In this document: piece by piece, positions 55,031 to 64,000 of the stretch
Layout of the letters: each line of letters begins with the position of its first letter
Position numbering within the stretch: position 1 is the first letter of the stretch
Assembly: GCF_016862915.1 (NCBI RefSeq)
Contig: NZ_BONW01000001.1
Coordinates: 186,001-250,000, forward strand
DNA length: 64,000 bases
DNA from: Plantactinospora endophytica
GTDB lineage: Bacteria; Actinomycetota; Actinomycetes; Mycobacteriales; Micromonosporaceae
Direction of reading: 5' to 3'
Notes under the pieces: model-generated
Database searches by the model: none
Told to the model about the DNA's origin: nothing
What the model saw: the letters and a program-made list of their open reading frames with translations, nothing else
Made by a program: the position numbers and the translations under genes

Positions 55031-56124
55031 GACGCGGGGCCTCCGATGCGATCGTGCGGGGTGCCGGTGGACCCGGGCGGGGCATCGGCCGGTGGAGCGA
55101 GCCGGACCACCACGGTCTGGCCCCGCTTGTCGTGCAGGGACTGCCGCAGCGGCCGGTCGAAGAACGCGAGCGCGCAGTCGACGAGTTGGATCAGGAAGCC
55201 GATGCCGCAGCAACTCCAGAGGAAGACCGGCAGGCCGAGCATGTTCCACCGCCGGAACGAGCGGCCGAAGCCCAACTGCTCGGTCTCGGCCAGCGGTACG
55301 ACCTTGATCCCCATGACCCGCTTGCCGAAGGTCTGCCCGGTGTTGGCCACCGACGGCACCTCGTAGGCGAACCAGAGCGCGACCGCGATCAGCAGGATGA
55401 CCACCTGCAACCCGTCGGCCTGCGCGCTGGCCTGGGGCAGGCCCTCGGTGGTCGACTCGCCGGCCAGGGCACGCCGGAAGATCTCCCGGGAGACCGGCTC
55501 GATCTCCTGCACGAACCGCCAGACGAACCAGCCGTTGACCACGACGTTGAGCAGCAGCACCAGGCTGATGTCGATCAGCCGGGCGAGCACCCGGGCGCCG
55601 AGCGGCGCCAGCTCCAACCCGTGCGGCCGGGGTGGCGGCGCCGGCCAGTATCCCGGCCAGCCCGGCGGCGGGCCGTACGGCGGCGTCCCGGGCGGCGGCC
55701 CGTACGGCTGACCGGCCGGACCGGCGCCGGGCCAGCCGTACGGCGGTCCGGAGGCCGGCGGCGCGCCGCTGACCGGCGGGGCCCCACCCGGCGGTGGGCC
55801 GCTGACCGGTGGGCCGCCCCAGGGCGGTCCGCCCCACGGCGCAGCCGGGCCACCGGGCGATCCCGGTGCTGCCGGCGGTGCCGGTGAGCCGGGTGAGCCC
55901 GGCGCTGCCCCGGTGCCGGGTGCTCCTGGTGCTCCGGATGTGCCCGGTGGTGCCCCGGCACCGCTGGACGGCGTGGGGACGGGCTCGGGCTCGTCGGCCG
56001 GCGGTGGACCGGGCGGCGGGGTGGCGTCGACGGGCAGCGGCGCGCCCACCCAGCCGTCCCCGTCCCAGTACCGCTGGGTGGTCGGCTCGGCGGGATCGGC
56101 GTACCAGCCCGGCTGCACCGTCAC
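55027..56124 (-). CDS. DUF2510 and RDD domain membrane protein
   Basis: A 365-residue protein. The N-terminus is a DUF2510 module (QPGWYADPAEPTTQRYWDG). About 120 residues of Pro/Gly-rich linker follow, and then an RDD domain with three or more membrane helices (LAPLGARVLARLIDISLVLL, TFGKRVMGIKVVPL). The C-terminus carries RQSLHDKRGQTVVV. RDD proteins are sometimes transporters; the role here is unknown. Its stop overlaps the aminotransferase start. Confidence 0.85.
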   Translation of the reverse strand: MTVQPGWYADPAEPTTQRYWDGDGWVGAPLPVDATPPPGPPPADEPEPVPTPSSGAGAPPGTSGAPGAPGTGAAPGSPGSPAPPAAPGSPGGPAAPWGGPPWGGPPVSGPPPGGAPPVSGAPPASGPPYGWPGAGPAGQPYGPPPGTPPYGPPPGWPGYWPAPPPRPHGLELAPLGARVLARLIDISLVLLLNVVVNGWFVWRFVQEIEPVSREIFRRALAGESTTEGLPQASAQADGLQVVILLIAVALWFAYEVPSVANTGQTFGKRVMGIKVVPLAETEQLGFGRSFRRWNMLGLPVFLWSCCGIGFLIQLVDCALAFFDRPLRQSLHDKRGQTVVVRLAPPADAPPGSTGTPHDRIGGPAS

Positions 56125-56152
56125 CGGGACGACCTTGGTTGAGTCCTGACGT

Positions 56153-56887
56153 TCACGCTGGAACCTTAACCACCACGGTCTTGGCGAACTTGTCGTGGAG
56201 GCACTGCTGGTACGGCTTGTCCCAGAGCTGCCACAGCCCGTCGACGTAGGCCAGCCCGGGAACCAGGCCGCTGCCCACCTGCACCAGATAGCGCCGGGCG
56301 AGGTGGCTCCGGCCGACCGTGGCGGCCGGGTCGAGCGGGATGACCTTGATTTTCAGTACCCGCTTGCCGATGGTCTGGCCGGTCCGTTTCGCCATCTCGA
56401 CCTGGTAGACGTACTGCAGGGCGAAGCCGCCGACCAGCAGGCCCGCCTCCAGCAGCAGGAACGGCACCAGGAAGCCGAACACGTCCGGCTCGGCGACGCC
56501 GGTGGTGGCGTCCGGCTCCAGGGTGACGAAGAAGTCCGCACCCGCCGTCGAGAAGAAGACGACGAACGCCGGAATCGAGATCAACAGCACCACCCCGCCG
56601 AGGATCGCGCCGTCGATCAGGTACGCCAGCAGCCGGTCGCCGAACGACGCGAGCGGCTGGCCGGACGGGCTGGCCGGCGGTGGCCGGAACGGGTAACCGG
56701 GCATCGGGCCGTACCCGGGCTGCCCCGGCACGTGCCCCGGCGGGCCGTAACCGGCGGGCGGGCCGTAGCCCGGCGGTGGCCCGTAGCCGGGCTGCCGGGG
56801 CTGCGGCACGAACCCGCCGGGCGGCGAACCGGACGACGGCCGACCTTCTCCGGGGGGCGGAGGCATGGACGGAGGCTGCTGGGTCAC
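56153..56887 (-). CDS. RDD domain membrane protein
   Basis: A 244-residue paralogue of the neighbouring RDD protein, with a Pro/Gly/Tyr-rich N-terminal 75 residues (GYGPPPGYGPPAGYGPPG). The RDD domain follows (LASFGDRLLAYLIDGAILGG, TIGKRVLKIKVIPL, QQCLHDKFAKTVVV). GTG at 56887 begins MTQQPPSMPP. The two RDD genes are 28 bases apart, so a local duplication is likely. Hpd starts upstream after an 11-base gap. Confidence 0.85.
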   Translation of the reverse strand: MTQQPPSMPPPPGEGRPSSGSPPGGFVPQPRQPGYGPPPGYGPPAGYGPPGHVPGQPGYGPMPGYPFRPPPASPSGQPLASFGDRLLAYLIDGAILGGVVLLISIPAFVVFFSTAGADFFVTLEPDATTGVAEPDVFGFLVPFLLLEAGLLVGGFALQYVYQVEMAKRTGQTIGKRVLKIKVIPLDPAATVGRSHLARRYLVQVGSGLVPGLAYVDGLWQLWDKPYQQCLHDKFAKTVVVKVPA

Positions 56888-56898
56888 GCAGGACAGTG

Positions 56899-58853
<1,955 letters not shown>

Positions 58854-59868
58854 CGGACCGACCGGCCGAGCCGGGTCCGGGCGACCAGCCCGGCGTCCCG
58901 GAGCACCGCGAGATGTCCGCCGACGGTGCCCAGCCCGGCGCCGAGCTGCGCGACGAGCTGACTGGTGGTGGCGGGGACGGCCAGGGCCCGCAGGACCGCC
59001 GCCCGGGAGGAGCCGATCAGCCGGTCGACCGCGTCCGGGGTACGACCGGGTGGCGGCGGGCCGAGCAGGTCGGCGACGCCACGGGCGGGATAGACGATCG
59101 CGTACGGCCAGGGCGGCTCGGTGTAGGTGATCAGCGGGCCGAAGGCACTGGGTACGAAGAGGAGTCCCCGACCGGCCAGCGAACGCCGACCGGTGTGGCA
59201 GCGTACCTCGATCGTCCCGTGCGCCCCGTCCGAGACCCAGCGCAGTTTGGGATCGAGGTCGGCGAGCGCGGCGGCCCAGCCGTAGGTGGCGAGCTGCCCG
59301 GCCCGGCGCAGCAGGTCCCGTTCCAGGATCGCCCGCAGTCGTGGCCAGTCCGGCGCCACCAGGGTGTGCCAGGCCGCCTCGATCGCGTCGGCGATCAGGT
59401 CCACCACCTGCGGCGCCTCGAACACCCGCCGGGCGTACGCGGGCGGGGTCCGGTGCCCGGCCAGGTTCCGGGCCAGTTCGTCGCGGGCCTGGGCCAGCGG
59501 GGTGGCCCGGATCGCGGCGAGTTCGTCGGTCAGGGTCAGCCCGACGTCCGACGGCGGCGGCTGGATGAAGTCCGCGTTGTAGCCGTCCCGCCGCAGCAGC
59601 GTCAGCAGCGCCCCGACCGCCGGCCGCTCGCGCCGCAACCGCAGGTACCGGTCCCGCGCCCGGGTCACCCAGGGGGCCAGCGCCGCCGAGTGGTGCTGCC
59701 CGGCGCAGAGCCGCAGCGCCGACATCGCCTCGCCGAGCGGCGAGATGGTGAAGCGGCTGGCCGCCACGTCGGCCGAGGTCACCTCGATCCGCATCATCAA
59801 GGGTCTCTCCTTCCGTCGCCCGGCCCCGGTGCGCCGTCGACGGGGTGCCGGTCCGGGCCGGGTGTGAC

Positions 59869-59893
59869 CTTTCGCTGGTGACCGAAACCCTAG
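59869..59893. promoter_or_regulatory. Candidate operator and divergent promoters of the ArsR/MFS pair
   Basis: TTTCG and CGAAA form a dyad at 59869-59886. Next to it, CCTAGT (plus) and TAGGGT (minus, 59893-59888) could serve as opposing -10 elements. One repressor site could thus shut both promoters. Confidence 0.4.
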
Positions 59894-59925
59894 TGGTGCC
59901 CGGCGGGGTCGCCCAGGCTGGCCGG

Positions 59926-61359
59926 GTGAGCACAACGACAGGACCGGCCGAGCGCCGGACCGGTACGCCGGACCCGGCCGACCGCCCCGCGACCTTCGGC
60001 AGCGTGCTGGCCGTACCCGAGTTCCGGGCACTGTTCGGCGGGTTCGGCGTCTTCATGGTCGGCGAGACGGTGAAGATGCTCGCCCTCGCCGTACTGGTCT
60101 ACGACCGGACCGGGTCGCCGCTGCTCGCCGCGCTGGCGTACGTGGTCGGCTTCCTGCCGCACGCGATCGGCGGCGTACTGCTGCTCGCCCTCGCCGACCG
60201 GTGGCGGCCCCGGGCCCTGATGGTCGGCTACGACCTACTGCGGCTCGCCGCCGTCGCGGTGCTCGCGCTCGGGGTGCTGCCGCCGGCCGGCATGCTCGGG
60301 CTGGTCTTCGCGGTCGGGCTGCTGGCCCCGGTCAGCACCGCCGCGCGGAACGCGCTGCTGCCGGAGCTGCTCGACGGGGACGGCTACGTGCTCGGGCGCT
60401 CGCTCTTCACCGTCGCGGCGGGCGCGACCCAGGTGCTCGGGTTCGCCGTCGGCGGCCTGCTGCTCGCCCTCGTCGGCCCGTACGGCGCGCTCTGGCTGAC
60501 CGTACTCACCTGTGCGGTCTCCGCCCTGCTGGTCCGGTTCGGAGTGGCGGAGCGGCCACACCGGGCGGTGAACCGGCGCGGGGTGGTCCGGCAGACCTGG
60601 CAGGTCAACCGGGAACTGTTGGGTGACCGGCGGATCCGGGGGCTGCTGCTGGCGCACTGGCTGCCCGGCTCGCTGCTGGTCGGTGCCGAGGGCGTGATCG
60701 TGCCGTACACCGACGGGCTCGGCCCGGGGGCGGGCGCCGGGGTGCTGTTCGCGGCCTCCGCGGGCGGCATGCTGGTCGGCGACCTGGTGGTCGGGCGATG
60801 GGTGGCACCGGCCCGCCGGGAGCGGCTGGCCCCGTGGCTGGCGTTGCTGCTCGGCGCGCCGATGCTGGGCTTCGTCGCCGGGCCGGGACTGGCCGTTGCC
60901 GCCGCACTGTACGCACTGGCCACCTTCGGGTTCGCCTTCCAGCTCGGGCTGGCCCGGCGGTTCCTGGCGGCGGTGCCGGAACAGCGTCGGGGGCAGGCGT
61001 TCGGGCTGCTGGCCACCGGGCTGATGACCGCACAGGGACTGGCCGCCGGACTGGCCGGGGTACTCGCCGAGTGGCTGGCGCCGGGCCGGGTGATGGCGCT
61101 CGCCGGTGTCGCCTCGATGGCCGCGACCCTGCTGCTCTGGCGCTGGCTCCGCCCGGACAACGCCGACCCGACCACGGCGCTCCCGTCGCCTCCGGCCACG
61201 GTGCCAACGTCGACTCCGACCACGGTGCCGCCCGCGACTCCGACCACGCTGCCGACGTCGACTTCGACCGCGGCGCCGGTGCCGGCGTCGACTCCCGCCA
61301 CGGCGAGCGGGGCGGCGACGGAAAGCGCGAAGATCGACGACACGGACATAACGCCCTAG
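59926..61359 (+). CDS. Major facilitator superfamily exporter
   Basis: A 477-residue transporter with 12 hydrophobic helices. The loop after helix 2 is ALADRWRPRALMVGYDLLR, the MFS motif A. The C-terminal 65 residues form a Pro/Thr/Ser-rich tail of repeats (STPTTVPPATPTTLPTSTST). Start was set at GTG 59926; GTG 59878 would overlap the likely operator. It belongs to the multidrug/macrolide-efflux type (MFS_3), with a divergent ArsR-type regulator. The substrate is unknown. Confidence 0.85.
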   Translation: MSTTTGPAERRTGTPDPADRPATFGSVLAVPEFRALFGGFGVFMVGETVKMLALAVLVYDRTGSPLLAALAYVVGFLPHAIGGVLLLALADRWRPRALMVGYDLLRLAAVAVLALGVLPPAGMLGLVFAVGLLAPVSTAARNALLPELLDGDGYVLGRSLFTVAAGATQVLGFAVGGLLLALVGPYGALWLTVLTCAVSALLVRFGVAERPHRAVNRRGVVRQTWQVNRELLGDRRIRGLLLAHWLPGSLLVGAEGVIVPYTDGLGPGAGAGVLFAASAGGMLVGDLVVGRWVAPARRERLAPWLALLLGAPMLGFVAGPGLAVAAALYALATFGFAFQLGLARRFLAAVPEQRRGQAFGLLATGLMTAQGLAAGLAGVLAEWLAPGRVMALAGVASMAATLLLWRWLRPDNADPTTALPSPPATVPTSTPTTVPPATPTTLPTSTSTAAPVPASTPATASGAATESAKIDDTDITP

Positions 61360-61383
61360 CGACACTTGCCGGACCGTCTCGTT

Positions 61384-61389
61384 TACGGT
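61384..61389 (+). promoter_or_regulatory. -10 element of the 61396 gene (leaderless)
   Basis: TACGGT overlaps no coding base if translation begins at ATG 61396, six bases on. The ATG at 61390 would lie in the promoter itself. Confidence 0.45.
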
Positions 61390-61395
61390 ATGCGG

Positions 61396-62826
61396 ATGGC
61401 CAAGGGGAGCGCCCGGAGCGCGGGCGTGATGTCCGCCCTGGCCATCGCGCTGATCGCGGTGATCGTGTTGGCCGCGACCAACGTCTGGAATCCGTTCCCC
61501 GGGGTCTGGGACTGGATCGACCGCGACGAACCGATCTCCGAGCCGGACGTCGTCTGGCAGCAGCGCGTCGGCGGTACGCCGCAGAGCGTGACCATCGCCG
61601 GCAACACGGTGGTGATCCGTTACCGGACCCGGGTCGAGTCCCGCAGTCTCGCCACCGGCCTGCGGCTCTGGGAGCGCAAGGCGGACTGGGCCGCCGTCGC
61701 CGGTGGCGACCGGGACGCCGTGGTCGCCGTCGGCAAGCTGCTGAGCAAGGGCTACGAGTTGCTCGACCCGGAGACCGGGGCGGTACGCCGCAAGGACACC
61801 GCGGCGGTCGGCGTCTGGACCTACCGCAACGCCCTGGTCGACGCGCGCTGCCGGGAGCCGCTGGACTGCACCCTGACCGCCTGGGATCCCCGGGGCAGCG
61901 CTCCGATCTGGACGACGTTCCTGCCCGGCGTCGAGACCGGGCCGCTGGCCGGCAACCCCGACACGCTCGGCACCCGGCGGCTGACCACTCGGCAGGTGCA
62001 CGAGCATGCGAACGGCCCGGTCGAGATGCCGCCGCTGATCGGGCTCTCCGTCGACGGCCGGGTGCACATCGTGGACACCGCCACCGGCCGGGTGATGCAG
62101 GACGTGGAGCCGGGGCAGGAGGACCGGATCGTGGTGGTCGGCGGCCGGATGCTCCGGATCGAGGCCCGCGCCGCCGACGGCACCTGCTACTTCACGGTGG
62201 TGGCCCGGGATCCGGCGACCGGGCAGGAGGTGTGGCGCCGGGACGGGCTCAACCTGCGTACCGCCGACGGTGCGGGTTGCAAGCAGCGGGAGGATCCGCA
62301 GGGCGGGGAGAACGTCTTCGTCGGCGTCGCGCCGGACGCCCGGGAGACGGTCGTCGACGCGTACGACGGGCGGGTGCTCTGGACCGGCCCGAAAGGCGAG
62401 AAGCTGCTCGCCGTCGACGACCGGTACGCGCTGTCCCGCTCCGCCGACCAGAGCTCGGTGATCGGCAGCGAACTCGCCATCGACCGGGCCCGGTGGACCC
62501 GGAAGGTCAGCCCCGAGGGCGCCGCCGCGCTGGCCAGGAACGCCGCGCTGCTGATCGACCGCCGGCCGAACCGGATCATCGCACTCGACCCGCGCACCGG
62601 GCGGGAACTGGCCAACGTCCGCTCGTCGGCCGAGGTACTCGCGGTCGGCCCGGCCGGGATGGTGATCGGCGACGGGCGCGACATCGGGTACCTCCAGTTC
62701 GCCGGGGTCTCCACCGGCGGGCCGGCGCCGACCGCCGGACCGGGCGGCCAGGACTCCGGGCCCGGCGCCGAGTGCGGCGGCCCCAAGCAGCCGGAGTGTC
62801 CACCCGACAACGGCAAGGACGGCTGA
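61396..62826 (+). CDS. Membrane-anchored PQQ-type beta-propeller protein
   Basis: A 476-residue protein with one N-terminal membrane helix (VMSALAIALIAVIVLAATNV) and an outer propeller domain. Blade-like repeats include SLATGLRLWERKADWAAVAG, LLDPETGAVRRKDT, DPATGQEVWRRDGL, DAYDGRVLWTGPKGE and ALDPRTGRELANVRS. It resembles the 52506 protein in build. Four cysteines in the C-terminal tail and blades may bridge. ATG 61396 is preferred from the promoter. Confidence 0.8.
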   Translation: MAKGSARSAGVMSALAIALIAVIVLAATNVWNPFPGVWDWIDRDEPISEPDVVWQQRVGGTPQSVTIAGNTVVIRYRTRVESRSLATGLRLWERKADWAAVAGGDRDAVVAVGKLLSKGYELLDPETGAVRRKDTAAVGVWTYRNALVDARCREPLDCTLTAWDPRGSAPIWTTFLPGVETGPLAGNPDTLGTRRLTTRQVHEHANGPVEMPPLIGLSVDGRVHIVDTATGRVMQDVEPGQEDRIVVVGGRMLRIEARAADGTCYFTVVARDPATGQEVWRRDGLNLRTADGAGCKQREDPQGGENVFVGVAPDARETVVDAYDGRVLWTGPKGEKLLAVDDRYALSRSADQSSVIGSELAIDRARWTRKVSPEGAAALARNAALLIDRRPNRIIALDPRTGRELANVRSSAEVLAVGPAGMVIGDGRDIGYLQFAGVSTGGPAPTAGPGGQDSGPGAECGGPKQPECPPDNGKDG

Positions 62827-63048
62827 CCCCGACTCGTGTCCGGGCGCGGCACGCCGCCCTCGGGATGGCCCGGCTGGTCGAGTCGGAAACGTGGGACCCG
62901 ACCGCCGCCGACGGGCTCCGCCGGGGACCTGGCCGCCGCCGACGCCGGGGCCGGAGCGCCGGGTCGGGACGGTACGGATGAGAGCGGCATCGCAGGGTCG
63001 ACCCGGCGAGTGGGCCGGCCCCGGTCGGCTGGCCTAGGCTTGCCGGCT
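62827..63048. other. Spacer upstream of fumarase
   Basis: These 222 bases show no gene. They end in the TAGGCT promoter element of the fumarase gene. Confidence 0.4.
63035..63040 (+). promoter_or_regulatory. -10 element of the fumarase gene (leaderless)
   Basis: TAGGCT is eight bases before the ATG at 63049, without a ribosome binding site. Confidence 0.5.
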
Positions 63049-64000
63049 ATGAGCAGTGGCGCGCCGTTCTCGTACTCCCCTCTGTTGCCCGTGGGCGCCG
63101 ACCAGACCGAGTACCGACTGGTCACCGACGAGGGCGTCGACGTGGTCCACGGGCCGGGCGGCCGCCGCTTCCTGACCGTGGAGCCCGCCGCGCTGACCGC
63201 GCTGACCGCCGAGGCGATGCACGACATCTCCCACTATCTGCGGCCGGCGCACCTCGGCCAGCTCCGGGCCATCATCGACGATCCGGCAGCCTCCCCGAAC
63301 GACCGGTTCGTCGCGCTGGACCTGCTGCGCAACGCCAACATCGCCGCCGGTGGCGTACTGCCGATGTGCCAGGACACCGGCACCGCGATCGTGATGGGCA
63401 AGCGCGGCCGGCACGTGCTGACCGACGGCTCCGACGACGAGGCGCTGTCCCGGGGGGTCTACCAGGCGTACACCCGGCTGAACCTGCGGTACTCGCAGCT
63501 CGCCCCGCTCACCATGTGGGAAGAGAAGAACACCGGAAGCAACCTGCCGGCCCAGGTGGAGATCTACGCCGAGGACCCGGACGGGCACCCGGACGCGTAC
63601 AAGTTTCTCTTCATGGCCAAGGGTGGCGGATCGGCCAACAAGTCGTACCTCTACCAGGAGACGAAGGCGCTGCTCAATCCCACCCGGATGATGCAGTTCC
63701 TGGAGGAGAAGCTGCGGCTGATCGGCACCGCCGCCTGCCCGCCGTACCATCTCGCCGTGGTGATCGGCGGCACCTCCGCCGAGTACGCGCTGAAGACCGC
63801 GAAGCTGGCCTCGGCGAAGTACCTCGACAACCTGCCGACCTCCGGCTCGATGCTGGCGCACGGCTTCCGGGACCTGGATCTGGAGGCCGAGGTGCTGGAA
63901 CTGACCCGGCAGTTCGGCATCGGCGCGCAGTTCGGCGGGCGCTACTTCTGCCACGACGTCCGGGTGGTCCGGCTGCCCCGGCACGGCGCCTCCTGCCCGG
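63049..64000 (+). CDS. Class I (iron-sulfur) fumarate hydratase, partial
   Basis: The frame is open from ATG 63049 to the window edge, giving 317 residues of a protein of some 550. The first iron-sulfur cysteine is in [58 protein letters not shown] (second Cys) and [19 protein letters not shown] are class I fumarase signatures. It hydrates fumarate to malate in the citric acid cycle. The third cluster cysteine lies beyond or at the cut. Confidence 0.93.
   Translation, partial: MSSGAPFSYSPLLPVGADQTEYRLVTDEGVDVVHGPGGRRFLTVEPAALTALTAEAMHDISHYLRPAHLGQLRAIIDDPAASPNDRFVALDLLRNANIAAGGVLPMCQDTGTAIVMGKRGRHVLTDGSDDEALSRGVYQAYTRLNLRYSQLAPLTMWEEKNTGSNLPAQVEIYAEDPDGHPDAYKFLFMAKGGGSANKSYLYQETKALLNPTRMMQFLEEKLRLIGTAACPPYHLAVVIGGTSAEYALKTAKLASAKYLDNLPTSGSMLAHGFRDLDLEAEVLELTRQFGIGAQFGGRYFCHDVRVVRLPRHGASCP

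Overview
The window is uniformly very GC-rich, with strong G/C bias at third codon positions, many GTG starts and ATGA-type start/stop overlaps. Gene content and order point to the chromosome of a filamentous actinomycete, most likely Micromonosporaceae (Micromonospora, Plantactinospora or Actinoplanes relatives). No rRNA, tRNA, insertion sequence, prophage or CRISPR array was seen. As I recall it, the backbone follows the Mycobacterium tuberculosis Rv3581-Rv3610 block: folP-folB-folK-DUF3180, a DUF2520 protein, panC-panD, coaX, lysS, lsr2, clpC, mutY, disA, radA, an LpqE-like lipoprotein, carD, ispD and ispF. Lineage-specific genes are inserted between these.

Layout. 1-1420 (minus): start of a type IV secretion-like operon (pilin-like protein, PrgI-like protein, Pro-rich protein cut by the window edge). 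1815-6821: folate genes and membrane proteins. 7004-10844: OpuC-type osmoprotectant ABC transporter with the ATPase divergent from the permeases and a binding protein that looks circularly permuted. 11090-15903: a 776-residue Gly-rich membrane protein, then an orphan NuoD paralogue near a MidA/NDUFAF7-type methyltransferase. 16141-23426: pantothenate and NAD genes (DUF2520, panC, panD, nadB, nadC, coaX). 23510-36684: methyltransferase, lysS, lsr2, clpC, mutY, ACT protein, peptide deformylase, disA, radA and the LpqE-like lipoprotein. 36864-41092: a compact candidate biosynthetic locus (UbiA prenyltransferase, UbiG-like methyltransferase, acyl-CoA-dehydrogenase-fold flavoprotein, type III polyketide synthase). 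41129-46344: small envelope proteins, carD, ispD, ispF and a TPR membrane protein. 47580-58853: tyrosine/homogentisate catabolism (hmgA, uncharacterised VDDAAVFPPG protein, fahA, aromatic aminotransferase, hpd, Lrp regulator) mixed with RDD and PQQ-propeller membrane proteins. 58703-62826: ArsR-type regulator, divergent MFS exporter and another propeller protein. 63049-end: class I fumarase, cut by the window edge.

Three themes cut across the window. (1) Many genes have a TANNNT -10 hexamer only 6-9 nt before the start codon, which predicts leaderless transcripts and often decides the start. (2) Short tandem duplications sit at gene boundaries, several spanning the stop codon; two have become in-frame mini-ORFs joined by ATGA to both neighbours. 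(3) Convergent genes are often separated by long perfect inverted repeats, usually without a T-tract.
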